Origin: JBEISR01 sp044371425
Lineage (GTDB): Bacteria > Planctomycetota > Planctomycetia > Pirellulales > Pirellulaceae
Reading direction: 5' to 3'
Length of the DNA stretch: 64,000 nt
Assembly: GCA_044371425.1 (NCBI GenBank)
Contig: JBILTR010000026.1
Location: forward strand, 5,067-69,066
Positions within the stretch are counted from its first letter, which is position 1. Each line of letters starts with the position of its first letter. Both the position numbers and the translations under genes were made by a program. Positions 38,069 through 47,084 of this stretch are shown here, one piece after another. Under the pieces are notes generated by a model. It was not told the DNA's origin. It made no database searches and worked only from the letters and a program-made list of their open reading frames with translations.

Positions 38069-40999
38069 TCAGCTGCAACCGTTGCTCTGCCCACAGTTGG
38101 GGCAAAGATAACAGGCGGCATTCCGGTAGGTGATGCAACCGCAGTTCGAGCAGGATGGAGCGTCCGCCTGGATTGATCCCATCTGACGGCTGAGCACCGA
38201 CTCCTGGCCATTCGCACCCGAGGTTGCCTGCAGAAGTTTCTGCACGGTCTGGGTGAAGCTTGCCACTGGCAGACTCTCCGCACCGTTGCCATTGACCGGT
38301 ACCGTCGACAGCTTGGTCTTCTTCCCTTCAGTCGGTCGTGCGTCCCCTTCTCCTTCCGTTCGACCACTTCCTGTCTGGGATTCACGGAACCCCGGCAGGA
38401 AGGTCAGTCCCAGCCAACGGAAGATGTAGTCGACGACGCTTCTGGCAGTCCGGATCTCTGGATTCGTCGTGTGCCCCATCGGTTCAAACCGGGTGTGGCT
38501 GAACTTGTAGACCAGAACATCCAAAGGGACACCGTACTGGAGAGCGATCGAAATGGCGGTGCCAAAGCTATCCATCAAGCCACCGACGGTGCTGCCTTCC
38601 TTCGCCATGGTGATGAAGACTTCGCCGGGACGTCCATCGGGATAGAGTCCGACGTTGATGTACCCTTCATGACCACCGACATTGAACTTGTGGGTCACCG
38701 AGTTGCGAGTATCGGGCAAGCGTTCGCGGCCTGGTTTGGTCGCTGCAGCGGCTCCCTTCTTCCCTTCCACCTTGGTCGACAGCGGTTGGCTTTGCTTCGA
38801 CCCATCCCGGTAGATAGCGATCGCCTTGAGCCCCAGTTCCCAGCCCCAGAGATACGCGTTGGCGATATCCTCGGGAGTCACGTCGTTGGGCATATTCACC
38901 GTCTTGCTAATCGCGCCCGACAGGAAGGGCTGAGCTGCTGCCATCATTTGGACGTGAGCTCGCCAACCGATGCTGCGGGTCCCCTGAGCCGGTTTGAAGG
39001 CGCAGTCGAAGACAGGCAGATGGGAATCTTTGAGGCCTGGAGCACCTTCGATCGTATCTCGGTCGTGGACATAGGCTTCGATCGCCTGCACGCTGGCGTC
39101 GTCGTAGCCCAGCGTCTTGAGCCCTAGCGATAGCGACCGGTTGATGATCTTCATCATCCCGCCACCCGCCATCTGCTTGTACTTGACCAAAGCGATATCT
39201 GGTTCGATGCCAGTGGTATCACAGTCCATCATGAAGCTGATGGTGCCAGTAGGAGCCAGAACCGTGGCTTGAGCGTTGCGGAAGCCATGCTTCTTCCCTT
39301 TCTCCAACACCATTTCCCAAAGTGCTCGGCACGCATTCTTCAGCTCCGGTGGCGATGCCGGATCGATCTGCTCCACCGCATCCCGGTGCATCTGCATGAC
39401 GCGCAGCATCGGGTCGCGATTGGCTTCGTAGTCGGCGAATGGTCCCACCACCGCCGCCATCTCAGCACTGGCCAGATTGGCTGCGCCATGCAGCAAGGCC
39501 GTCACCGCTCCGCAAAGCCCACGAGCCGAATCCGAGTCGTAGGACATGCCAAGAGTCATCGCCAGCGAACCGAGATTCGAGTAACCCAGGCCCAGCGGAC
39601 GATAGCGATGGCTGTTGTACGCGATGCGATCGGTGGGGTAGCTGGCGTGATCGACCAGGATCTCCTGAGCGATGAAGAAAATGCGACAGGCTGCCACAAA
39701 TCCATCGACGTCAAAAGAGCCATTCTCACGCCGGAATTTCAGCAGGTTGATCGACGACAAATTGCATGCCGTGTTATCGAGGAACATGTATTCCGAGCAG
39801 GGGTTGCTGGCGTTGATGCGACCCGAATTGGGGCAGGTGTGCCAGCGATTGATCGTCGTGTCGTACTGAACCCCGGGATCGCCGCAATGCCAAGCGCACT
39901 CGGCCATCCGGTTCAGCAGCGTCTTGGCGTCATAGACAGGCGGTTCACCCGAGGAATTGTCGCTGACCCAGCGAGTCTTCCAAGGCTGGCCCTTCTTGAC
40001 CGCTTCCATGAACTCGTCGGTGACCCGGACCGATAGGTTGGCATTCTGGAACATCACCGAGGAATACGCTTCCCCATTGAAGTTCGATTCGTACCCTTCA
40101 CGAATCAGCGCATGCGCCTTCTGCTCTTCCCGGTGCTTGCACTCGATGAACTCCAGAATGTCCGGGTGCCAAACCTTGATCGACTGCATTTTGGCAGCAC
40201 GCCTGGTCTTTCCACCCGACTTCACCACCGCCGCAATCTGGTCGTACACCCGCATGAACGATAGCGGACCGCTGGGCTTGCCACCTCCAGCCAGCTTCTC
40301 GCGGCTGCTGCGGATGGTCGACAGATCGGTGCCGGTTCCCGAGCCGAATTTGAAGAGCATCGCTTCGCTGGTCGCCAGCCGCATGATGTCTTCCATGTTG
40401 TCTTCGACCGACTGAATGAAGCAGGCCGAACCCTGAGGATACTCGTACGGATTCTCCGGCTGCTCCACCTGCCCCTTCTCGACGTTGTAGTGCCAATTGC
40501 ACTTGGCCCCCTTCACGCCATACTGCTGCGCCAAACCGACGTTGAACCAAACGGGGGAATTGAACGCGCCCACCTGATGCAGACACAACCAGCTCAACTC
40601 TCGGTAAAACTGCTCGCCATCCTCCGGCGTATCAAAATACCCATCGGACATCCCCCAGTCAGCGATCGTGCGCGTGACGCGATGGATCAATTGGCGAACG
40701 CTATACTCCCGCTCCCCTGGCTTGGTCGGATCGCCATAAAAATACTTGCTGACCACGACATTGGTCGCCAACTGACTCCAAGTGGTCGGAATCTCGCAGT
40801 TGGTCTGCTCGAAAAGCACCTTGCCGTTTTCGTCTTTGATCGAAGCGGAACGCGTTTCCCAGTCGACCGTGGTGAAGGGATCATTGACCGACGGCGGGCA
40901 AAACCTAGCCGGCACCTTTAGGCCCGGGCGATTGCCACGCACCTCCTTGGTCGTACGGCTCTTCCCCTTCATCTCACGTCCCAGTTCTGCCGTTGCCAT
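38069..40999 (-). CDS. nrdJ: Vitamin B12 (adenosylcobalamin)-dependent ribonucleotide reductase, class II
   Basis: A 976-residue enzyme that reduces ribonucleotides to deoxyribonucleotides with adenosylcobalamin as radical source. Visible motifs are FNSPVWFNVG, ACFIQSVEDNMEDIMRL, KFGSGTGTDLSTIRSSREKL, the active-site NPCSEYMFLDNTACNLSSINL, and ATVLAPTGTISFMMDCDTTG. The C-terminus has a four-Cys zinc-ribbon-like segment CSNCGCITYRNAACYLCPNCG, shared with other NrdJ-type proteins, that probably passes electrons from thioredoxin. I start at the ATG at 40999, which follows AAGGAG; the open frame extends to 41056. No cobalamin riboswitch was recognised upstream. The operon is single-gene with the terminator at 37987. 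Confidence 0.95.
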   Translation of the reverse strand: MATAELGREMKGKSRTTKEVRGNRPGLKVPARFCPPSVNDPFTTVDWETRSASIKDENGKVLFEQTNCEIPTTWSQLATNVVVSKYFYGDPTKPGEREYSVRQLIHRVTRTIADWGMSDGYFDTPEDGEQFYRELSWLCLHQVGAFNSPVWFNVGLAQQYGVKGAKCNWHYNVEKGQVEQPENPYEYPQGSACFIQSVEDNMEDIMRLATSEAMLFKFGSGTGTDLSTIRSSREKLAGGGKPSGPLSFMRVYDQIAAVVKSGGKTRRAAKMQSIKVWHPDILEFIECKHREEQKAHALIREGYESNFNGEAYSSVMFQNANLSVRVTDEFMEAVKKGQPWKTRWVSDNSSGEPPVYDAKTLLNRMAECAWHCGDPGVQYDTTINRWHTCPNSGRINASNPCSEYMFLDNTACNLSSINLLKFRRENGSFDVDGFVAACRIFFIAQEILVDHASYPTDRIAYNSHRYRPLGLGYSNLGSLAMTLGMSYDSDSARGLCGAVTALLHGAANLASAEMAAVVGPFADYEANRDPMLRVMQMHRDAVEQIDPASPPELKNACRALWEMVLEKGKKHGFRNAQATVLAPTGTISFMMDCDTTGIEPDIALVKYKQMAGGGMMKIINRSLSLGLKTLGYDDASVQAIEAYVHDRDTIEGAPGLKDSHLPVFDCAFKPAQGTRSIGWRAHVQMMAAAQPFLSGAISKTVNMPNDVTPEDIANAYLWGWELGLKAIAIYRDGSKQSQPLSTKVEGKKGAAAATKPGRERLPDTRNSVTHKFNVGGHEGYINVGLYPDGRPGEVFITMAKEGSTVGGLMDSFGTAISIALQYGVPLDVLVYKFSHTRFEPMGHTTNPEIRTARSVVDYIFRWLGLTFLPGFRESQTGSGRTEGEGDARPTEGKKTKLSTVPVNGNGAESLPVASFTQTVQKLLQATSGANGQESVLSRQMGSIQADAPSCSNCGCITYRNAACYLCPNCGQSNGCS

Positions 41000-42094
41000 C
41001 GATACTACTCCTTCTGATTGGTACGAGATAAGACCAAAGGATGAGCGCTCTCGCACTCCTCAATGGTATACAGAAATTCATCCCTAAATCAAACGTTGGG
41101 TGTCATACCCGCCTTAGATTCCTTGCAAACCCGGGCTGATCGACCTCTCCAGGTCCGATGCCTTCCGACGGTTTGTCGCTCGCGATCTTCCAACCACTAC
41201 CTGTAGTGGTCACTCTCAATGAGAGCACTATCGGTTGCGAATGGTCCAACAGTCTAGCGAAGCCATCGAGCATGTCAAATTTCGGTGAAGGGGGCGCGAA
41301 ACCCCAATGGCACCTTGGGATTCCTAGCAACTTCACCCCTCCGGGTGGCGATGGGCAGGCGAGCCATAAAGTGCGACTAAGTCTATTTGCTTCATGGGCT
41401 TACGAGTGTTTGGACGCCTTCCAATGTCGCTCTTGAGAGTCGATCGAAAAAAGAAGAAATTTTTAAGATCTCGTTTCCGAACACCCCTAAAGGATAGTGT
41501 TCACTTGCGTCCCTTGGCTGCTCATTTCCCCCAAATTGTCCACTCGGAAGCCTGGCATCGACCACAACCACACCGGCGGTCCGCTGGCCTGGGGCGGGGG
41601 CCAGCCAACTTCGCTCCCGCCACCCTTCAATCGATCCCCAAGCCAAGGGGCTTTCGTTGCGGTAGAAGGCGGACTGGTTCGACTCGAATCGGTAATCGAG
41701 TGGACAGCCCCGAACCGTAAGCACCACCAACCCAGACCATCTGCGTTCCGCCCCGCAATTCCATACGCTCGCCAGGGCCTTTGCGGCGGCGTCCATCTCC
41801 CGATCGCTCTGGCCGATCGCCGCAGCAACGGAGTCCAGCTACGCTTTGGCGATGGTGTCGCGTCGACGATTGGCAGCACTCTTCGGCAGTGGTATCTTGA
41901 ACGACCTGCTGGAGGGTGTCGCTGAGGTGGCAGGGACCGCAGCCGATGCCTTGGTGTTGTTGTCTTGCCGAGCCCTGTTGGCCAGTCCGGCGAAAAACGC
42001 CAAGATGCTTCGCGATTGCGATCGATCGGGTCGCCCCCCTGGCCGCCTAGTTTCCCCACCTGTGTTACATCCTCTTCCAAGGAGCGAACGATTC
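41000..42094. other. Divergent intergenic region with a possible gene remnant
   Basis: About 1.1 kb between nrdJ and the isomerase gene. Apart from the possible remnant at 41392-41796 I see nothing. It should contain the promoters for nrdJ and for the isomerase-thi-his group. Confidence 0.4.
41392..41796 (-). pseudogene. Possible gene remnant with an in-frame stop upstream
   Basis: A 134-codon frame with reasonable amino-acid composition (GVVVVDARLPSGQFGG, GLVVLTVRGCPLDYRF). The same frame continues upstream of a single TAG at 41839-41841 to about 42144, giving a joined frame of about 250 codons, which suggests a broken gene. No family is recognised, and the upstream part overlaps the start of the isomerase gene on the other strand. 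Confidence 0.25.
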
Positions 42095-43093
42095 ATGGCA
42101 CGACCAGTGACGCTTTTTACCGGGCAGTGGGCTGACCTTGGCATCGAGCAGATGGCCAGGATGACGAAGGACTTTGGATACGACGGGATCGAACTGGCTT
42201 GCTGGGGCGATCATTTCGAGGTCCAGAGAGCCCTGAAGGAGCCTGACTACTGCGCCGCCAAACGCGATCTACTGGCTCGCCATGGCCTGCAGTGCCATGC
42301 CATTAGCGCTCACTTGGTGGGTCAGGCGATTTGCGACCCAATCGACCAGCGTCACAAGTCGATTCTTCCTGGCTATATCTGGGGCGATGGCGACCCTGCC
42401 GGGGTGACCAAGCGGGCGATTGAGGAGCTGAAGGACACCGCGAGGGCGGCGAAGAAATTCGGCGTCTCAGTGGTCAACGGCTTCACGGGATCCAGCATCT
42501 GGCATTTGAATTACTCGTTCCCCCCCGTGCCCCAGTCGATGATCGACGACGGCTATCGCCTGTTCGCCGAACGCTTCCATCCCATTCTCGATGTTTTCGG
42601 GGAATGCGGAGTCCGCTTTGCGCTAGAAGTCCATCCGACGGAAATCGCTTTCGACATCTACTCGGCTCAGGCGGCGCTCGACGCCATCGGACATCGTGAA
42701 GAGTTTGGTTTCAATTTCGACCCCAGCCACCTGATCTGGCAAGGGGTGGACCCAGTGGAGTTCTTGCGTGCCTTCCCAGACCGGATTTATCACGTCCACG
42801 TCAAGGACGCGACAACACGGCTGAACGGCAAGTCGGGCATTCTATCCAGCCACCTGAACTTCGGTGATCCACGCCGTGGCTGGGACTTCCGCAGCCCAGG
42901 ACGCGGTTCGGTCAACTTCGAGGAAATCATCCGAACGCTCAACGACATCGGCTATCGGGGCCCTTTGAGCGTCGAGTGGGAAGATAGCGGAATGGACCGC
43001 GAGTTTGGAGCGCGTGAAGCGGCTGGATTTGTCCGCAGGATCGATTTTTCACCGAGCAATCGGGCGTTCGATTCGGCTTTTGAAAAGTCCTGA
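42095..43093 (+). CDS. Sugar phosphate isomerase/epimerase (xylose-isomerase-like TIM barrel)
   Basis: A 332-residue TIM-barrel enzyme of the AP-endonuclease-2 fold. Metal-site residues are visible in ALEVHPTEIAF (Glu), NFDPSHLIWQG (Asp, His), YHVHVKDA (His, Asp) and LSVEWEDSGMD (Glu). The family rearranges sugars such as inosose or tagatose-type substrates; the substrate is not determined. The ATG at 42095 has AAGGAG 11 bases upstream. The frame extends to 41846 but that leader is not protein-like. It lies 42 bases before thiS and may share its transcript. Confidence 0.88.
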   Translation: MARPVTLFTGQWADLGIEQMARMTKDFGYDGIELACWGDHFEVQRALKEPDYCAAKRDLLARHGLQCHAISAHLVGQAICDPIDQRHKSILPGYIWGDGDPAGVTKRAIEELKDTARAAKKFGVSVVNGFTGSSIWHLNYSFPPVPQSMIDDGYRLFAERFHPILDVFGECGVRFALEVHPTEIAFDIYSAQAALDAIGHREEFGFNFDPSHLIWQGVDPVEFLRAFPDRIYHVHVKDATTRLNGKSGILSSHLNFGDPRRGWDFRSPGRGSVNFEEIIRTLNDIGYRGPLSVEWEDSGMDREFGAREAAGFVRRIDFSPSNRAFDSAFEKS

Positions 43094-43132
43094 CCCCCAA
43101 GTCGATCGCTGCCTGCAAAGGATGCCACAGGT

Positions 43133-43336
43133 TTGATCACCATCCACTTCAATGGACAGCAGCAGCAACTGCCACAACCCGTCGACCTCCAGCAACTGCT
43201 GGAGCAGTCCGGGGTGCAGACGCGATTCTGCGCCCTGGAACTCAACGGGCAACTAGTGCCCAGGGAGCAGTGGTCCTCGACTCTGCTGGCAGACGGAGAT
43301 CGTTTGGAAGTGGTGACGCTGGTGGGTGGTGGTTAG
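43133..43336 (+). CDS. thiS: Sulfur carrier protein ThiS
   Basis: A 67-residue ubiquitin-like protein. The start is TTG, preceded by AAAGGA. The C-terminus DGDRLEVVTLVGGG ends in the Gly-Gly that is adenylated and thiocarboxylated to donate sulfur to the thiazole ring of thiamine. It is directly followed by thiG, its usual partner. Confidence 0.9.
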   Translation: MITIHFNGQQQQLPQPVDLQQLLEQSGVQTRFCALELNGQLVPREQWSSTLLADGDRLEVVTLVGGG

Positions 43337-43426
43337 GTCACTCCATCGACAGGATGGCTCCCCCCTCCCACCAGCCAAGGTTGGGATGGGGTGGCGAGCG
43401 AAATGGAGTCGGGGCAAGGAGAGAAC

Positions 43427-44284
43427 ATGACCGGGATGCCTGACAACGATCCGCTAGCTGACCAACCGCTGCGGATTGGCACCCACACATTGTCTAGCCG
43501 ACTGATCGTTGGGACGGGGCGCTATGAGACGCTGGAGGTCATGCGGGACGCGCTGTCAGTGAGCGGATCGCAATGCGTCACCGTCGCCGTCCGCCGTGAA
43601 CGCCTGTACGATCCTGACGGCAAAAACATTCTCGATTACATCGACTGGGAACGCTTCACGCTGCTACCCAACACCGCTGGATGCTACCAAGCCGAAGATG
43701 CCGTGCGAGTGGCGAGGTTGGGAAGAGAGATTTTGAGAGCCCTTGGGAATCCAGGTGCCGACTGGGTGAAACTGGAGGTGCTGGGGGATACCAAGACGCT
43801 CTTGCCCGATCCGATCGCGACGCTAGAAGCATGCCGAAGACTTGTCGATGACGGCTTTCAGGTGCTCTGCTACACCAGCGACGATCCCATCATCGCAAGA
43901 CGACTGAAGGAGGCAGGAGCGGCCAGCGTCATGCCGGCAGGCTCCCCCATCGGCTCCGGGCAAGGGATCCTCAACCCAAACCAGCTGAGGATCATTCTGG
44001 AGGATCTCAAAGACGGCGATCCCAACTACCCAGTGATTATCGATGCAGGTGTCGGTACAGCCAGCGATGTCGCGATTGCGATGGAATTGGGAGCCGACGG
44101 GGTGCTACTTAACACCGCGATCGCTCACGCCCAAAACCCGATTCGGATGGCGCGAGCCATGGATTTGGCGGTGCGCGCCGGTCGCGATGCCTATCTAGCC
44201 GGAAGGATGCCCAAAAGGCTGTATGCAGCTGCCTCCAGCCCGGAAGCAGGGACGATTACGATGAGACCTCCCAATGTCCAATGA
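43427..44284 (+). CDS. thiG: Thiazole synthase
   Basis: A 285-residue enzyme that condenses deoxyxylulose 5-phosphate, dehydroglycine and the ThiS thiocarboxylate to form the thiazole of thiamine. Diagnostic segments are GTGRYETLEVMRDAL, CVTVAVRRERLYDP, LPNTAGCYQAEDAV, the Schiff-base lysine in DWVKLEVLGD, SVMPAGSPIGSGQGI, and VGTASDVAIAMELGADGVLLNTA. The ATG at 43427 has AAGGAGAG 5 bases upstream and is preferred to GTG at 43391. Its end overlaps the hisH start by 11 bases. Confidence 0.96.
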   Translation: MTGMPDNDPLADQPLRIGTHTLSSRLIVGTGRYETLEVMRDALSVSGSQCVTVAVRRERLYDPDGKNILDYIDWERFTLLPNTAGCYQAEDAVRVARLGREILRALGNPGADWVKLEVLGDTKTLLPDPIATLEACRRLVDDGFQVLCYTSDDPIIARRLKEAGAASVMPAGSPIGSGQGILNPNQLRIILEDLKDGDPNYPVIIDAGVGTASDVAIAMELGADGVLLNTAIAHAQNPIRMARAMDLAVRAGRDAYLAGRMPKRLYAAASSPEAGTITMRPPNVQ

Positions 44285-44954
44285 AGCTCAATCTGCCACC
44301 GTCGCGATCGACACCTATCCCCAGCCAATCGATCCCGGTCATGGCGGCACCGTGATCATCGACTACCAGATGGGGAACCTTCGCAGCGTCCAAAAAGCGC
44401 TCGAGCGAATCGGTCAGAGAGCTTTTGTGTCGTCGGACCCTGATCGTGTGGCGAGCGCCGATCGCGTGGTTCTTCCCGGAGTTGGGGCGTTTCGGGATGC
44501 GATCCGAGAGCTCCGACAGCGCGGGTTGGTGGAAGTGATCCATCAGACCATCGAACAGAAGAAACCGTTTCTGGGGATTTGTCTAGGTCTGCAATTGCTG
44601 TTCGAGCAATCGGACGAGTTTGGCGTTCACTCGGGTTTGGGCATTTTGCCCGGCAAGGTGGTACGGTTCCAATTGGATCGATCGTACAAAGTGCCTCACA
44701 TGGGTTGGAACCAGGTGCATCATTGCCAGCCGATGCAAGGGATCGATCACGCGGTGGAGGCGGGATCGTTTTTCTACTTCGTCCACAGCTACCACGCGGT
44801 TCCGGCTCGACGCGAGGATGTCTGGCTGGAGAGCGATTATGGCGGTCGTTTCTGCGCTGCCATCCGGCGAGGCAATCTGGTTGCGACGCAATTCCATCCC
44901 GAGAAAAGCCAAGATGCTGGCATGAAGCTACTGAAAGCCTTCGCCAGCCTATGA
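44274..44954 (+). CDS. hisH: Imidazole glycerol phosphate synthase, glutamine amidotransferase subunit
   Basis: A 226-residue class-I glutaminase. The nucleophile is Cys103 in FLGICLGLQLLF, and the His-Glu pair lies in TQFHPEKS; VVLPGVGAFRDA and the HMGWNQV motif are typical. It supplies ammonia to HisF for histidine and purine-precursor synthesis. The 11-base overlap with thiG shows that thiamine and histidine genes are cotranscribed here; hisF is not in the window. About 25 residues precede the usual first strand TVIIDYQMGNL. Confidence 0.95.
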   Translation: MSNEAQSATVAIDTYPQPIDPGHGGTVIIDYQMGNLRSVQKALERIGQRAFVSSDPDRVASADRVVLPGVGAFRDAIRELRQRGLVEVIHQTIEQKKPFLGICLGLQLLFEQSDEFGVHSGLGILPGKVVRFQLDRSYKVPHMGWNQVHHCQPMQGIDHAVEAGSFFYFVHSYHAVPARREDVWLESDYGGRFCAAIRRGNLVATQFHPEKSQDAGMKLLKAFASL

Positions 44955-44962
44955 TTCCATAG

Positions 44963-45063
44963 AAAAGGTGTCAGGTACCTTTTCTCGTCTCACAGGTACC
45001 TTTTCTCGTCTCAGGCCATCCAGGTGTTCATGAAGGTGAGGGCAAAGAAAAGGTGTCAGGTAC
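44963..45063. repeat. Palindromic repeats with AAAAGGTGTCAGGTACC core
   Basis: AAAAGGTGTCAGGTACCTTTT at 44963-44983 is an interrupted palindrome; CAGGTACCTTTTCTCGTCTC follows in two tandem copies, and AAAAGGTGTCAGGTAC recurs at 45048-45063. Such motifs often flank REP-associated transposases or their remnants in planctomycetes. The last copy abuts the IS4 remnant. Confidence 0.8.
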
Positions 45064-45351
45064 GAATGGCACTGTCGTGAGTTTGGTCGTCGCACCAAAT
45101 CGATTGATGTCATCACGACGCTTATCGATGCGGATGAATACACCAAGGAAGACATCGCAGAACACTATGGTTTTCGATGGGAATCAGAGTTGGATATCAG
45201 AAGCATGAAATCGAATCTCAATCTCGGTCACGTTCGTGGCAAATCTCCTGCAATGGTCCTCCGTGAAGTTTGGACGACCAAGTTGGCAAACAGTCTCATC
45301 TGTACCACAGCATCTGGTGCCGCGTTGGGTAAAGCAACTTGTTTTCTGTAA
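45064..45351 (+). pseudogene. IS4-family transposase, C-terminal remnant
   Basis: One uninterrupted frame of 95 codons ending in TAA with no start: CREFGRRTKSIDVITTLIDA, then HYGFRWESELDIRSMKSN and SPAMVLREVWTTKLANSLI. The middle segment carries the IS4 signature Y-(2)-R-(3)-E-(6)-K (Y in HYG, R in FRW, E in SEL, K in MKS). The N-terminal DDE part is missing. Its 3' end lies 5 bases from the left inverted repeat of the IS256-type element. Confidence 0.85.
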
Positions 45352-45356
45352 AAGTT

Positions 45357-46573
45357 GGATTGGTTTCACGGGGTGATCGTCAAGTATTTCCGGCCGGTCT
45401 CCCAGTCGTCAGAGTATTCGGTCAGCACGGCTGTGATCAGACGGAGCAGCGATGCTTCGTTTGGGAACAGCGTGGCGACCTGAGTTCTCCGCTTCATCTC
45501 CTTGTTCAGTCGTTCCAGCAGGTTCGTCGTACGCATCCGCTTGCGGTGCTCTGCCGGTAGCTGGAAGATCGCCAGCCCTTCTGGCACGTTCTTTTCTGCC
45601 CAATCGGCGAATGATGGTGCTGTGGTCTGGTACTTGGCCACTAGGCGACGCAATTCTTCCTGGGGTGCATGCTGGTCCTTGCTGAGGAAGACCGCTCGGA
45701 GATCCTCCGCTGCCTCCTTTCGCATAGGAAGCTTGGGGATGTAATGCATGGCATTCTGCATCAGGTGAAACTGGCATCGTTGCCAAGGAACCGAAGGTAA
45801 GACAGCCTTTCTAGCTGCCTGGAGGCCCGAGTGCTGATCACTGACGATGCACTGAACCCCTTTCATGCCACGAGTGAGCAGGCTTTCCAGGAAGGATCGC
45901 CAGTGGACTTCCGCTTCGCTCAATGAGCAGCTGACTCCCAGAACGCTTCGATGGCCATCCGGAAGAATGCCGATGGCCACTAGCACGGCACAGTCTCTGA
46001 CGGTGCCGTCGACTCGGACTTTTTCGTATCTGGCATCGAGAACGAGGTACTGGACGCGGGTCCAGCTTGCGGTTTCTCCAGGCATCCAGTTCCTCGTCGA
46101 GCACCTTGGCGGCTCGACTGACCTGCGCACTGGAGACGTCCAGTCCGCAGAGTTCCTTGGTGATTGCCGCAACTTTCCGTGTCGAGACACCTTGGACATA
46201 CATTTCGGCGAGTGCCAGTTTTAGGGCTCTTTCACTGCGTTCGCCACGTTCCAAGGTCGAGGGATAGAACTGAGAATCTCGGGTTTGGGGGATCTGGAGT
46301 TGCAGCTCACCGAGGCGGCTTTTGAACGTTTTGGGTTTGAATCCATTGGCATGGGACCTTCGGCCTGCTGATCGCTCGTAGGGATCAGCCTGGAGGTAAT
46401 GAGCACGTTCGATCCTCATGGCTTCGTTCATGAGCACCTGGATGGCCTGGGCCATGGCTTCGAAGCCGTGCTCGGAGAGCAACTGGACAGCTTCGTGGGT
46501 GGTGTTAGATTGGAAGTGGTGGGTCATGGGTCTGGTCTCCTTTTCAGCTTGGTAACTAAAAAGAAACCAATCC
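45357..46573 (-). mobile_element. IS256-family insertion sequence (defective)
   Basis: The element encodes a Mutator-type transposase on the minus strand. GGATTGGTTTC at 45357-45367 and its complement GAAACCAATCC at 46563-46573 are matching 11-base terminal repeats. Outside them AAAAGT/ACTTTT also match but at unequal distance, as if the left end lost about five bases. I could not define a target duplication. Confidence 0.8.
45366..46527 (-). pseudogene. IS256-family transposase, frameshifted
   Basis: Two overlapping frames on the minus strand together encode a full transposase. The first (from the ATG at 46527, MTHHFQSNTTHEAVQLL) runs to VLDEELDAWRNRKLD; the second continues VQYLVLDARYEKVRVDG to the end YLTITP. 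The junction is near 46060-46090 and needs a one-base shift. The DDE triad is present across the second frame: Asp in LVLDARYEK, Asp in CIVSDQHSG and Glu in LLERLNKEMKRR. Programmed frameshifting is not usual in IS256, so this is probably dead. Codons before 46527 run through the inverted repeat. Confidence 0.88.
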
Positions 46574-46603
46574 TGGCCCACTTTTTCAAGCAGACCGACC
46601 GCC

Positions 46604-46654
46604 CCAGTTCCGTTCTCGTTCGTTCGCTGCGCTCACGAACTCGAACGGAACTGG
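46604..46654. repeat. Long imperfect hairpin to the right of the IS256 element
   Basis: CCAGTTCCGTTCTCGTTCGT, an 11-base loop region TCGCTGCGCTC, then ACGAACTCGAACGGAACTGG: 18 of 20 positions pair. It has no T-run. It may be a terminator-like or mobile-element end structure. Confidence 0.65.
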
Positions 46655-46785
46655 AGAGCGATGAATTTACAGAAGAGAAGTTACACTAGCAGGGACGATC
46701 GAAGCTAATGATTTATCGGCTGCTGGAAAGATTCCCAGCGTCACCAATCACTAGACAGTTTTTTTGCTATCATTGTCTTCGCGTT

Positions 46786-46884
46786 ATGCGCATATACGCG
46801 ACCATTGGTTTCTCATTGCTGTCTATACTACTTGGATCGCTTGTCGTCGCGGTGGTATGGGTACGCTTTGTGCTTACCAATTAA
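46786..46884 (+). CDS. Possible 32-residue membrane peptide
   Basis: A short frame encoding MRIYATIGFSLLSILLGSLV and a few more residues ending in VLTN: a single hydrophobic helix with a short basic start. It follows a GCGTTATGC sequence resembling an integron core site and precedes attC-like site 1, so it could be a tiny cassette gene. No ribosome-binding site is clear. Confidence 0.3.
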   Translation: MRIYATIGFSLLSILLGSLVVAVVWVRFVLTN

Positions 46885-46970
46885 CTGTACTATACACTAT
46901 CATGAACTCTAAGAGTCGATTGAGTACTAATACCGCCTTAATGAGTCGGAACCGGGTATGAGAAGAATCA

Positions 46971-47059
46971 CGAACAAAGCATGGGACCGAAGTGCTCGAT
47001 CGACGCGCTCTAACTCGGTAACTTTTCCTACTCGCACTCGGTCAATGCGGGCGTTCTGT
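46971..47059 (+). other. attC-like recombination site 1
   Basis: Left arm at 46971-46995 (AAC at 46973; GCAT, GACCG and AGTGC separated by single unpaired bases) and right arm at 47034-47056 (GCACT, CGGTC, ATGC, then GGGCGTTC with GTT at 47053). The blocks pair AGTGC/GCACT, GACCG/CGGTC, GCAT/ATGC and AAC/GTT, with an extrahelical base between the first two. This is the layout of integron attC sites: conserved outer AAC/GTT, unpaired spacer, paired inner boxes, 38-base variable loop. Confidence 0.78.
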
Positions 47060-47084
47060 AAATCTATGTAGGAATTGAGAGTCG

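Noticed and set aside
40999..41400. Cobalamin riboswitch upstream of nrdJ
   Set aside because: I found no B12-box sequence (GCCACTG) or matching stem arrangement on the minus strand.
41846..42094. N-terminal extension of the isomerase gene
   Set aside because: The extension is not protein-like and the ATG at 42095 has a good ribosome-binding site and the expected family N-terminus.
46604..46654. Further attC site
   Set aside because: It is a long continuous hairpin without the spaced boxes, outer AAC/GTT and one-sided unpaired bases seen at the other sites.
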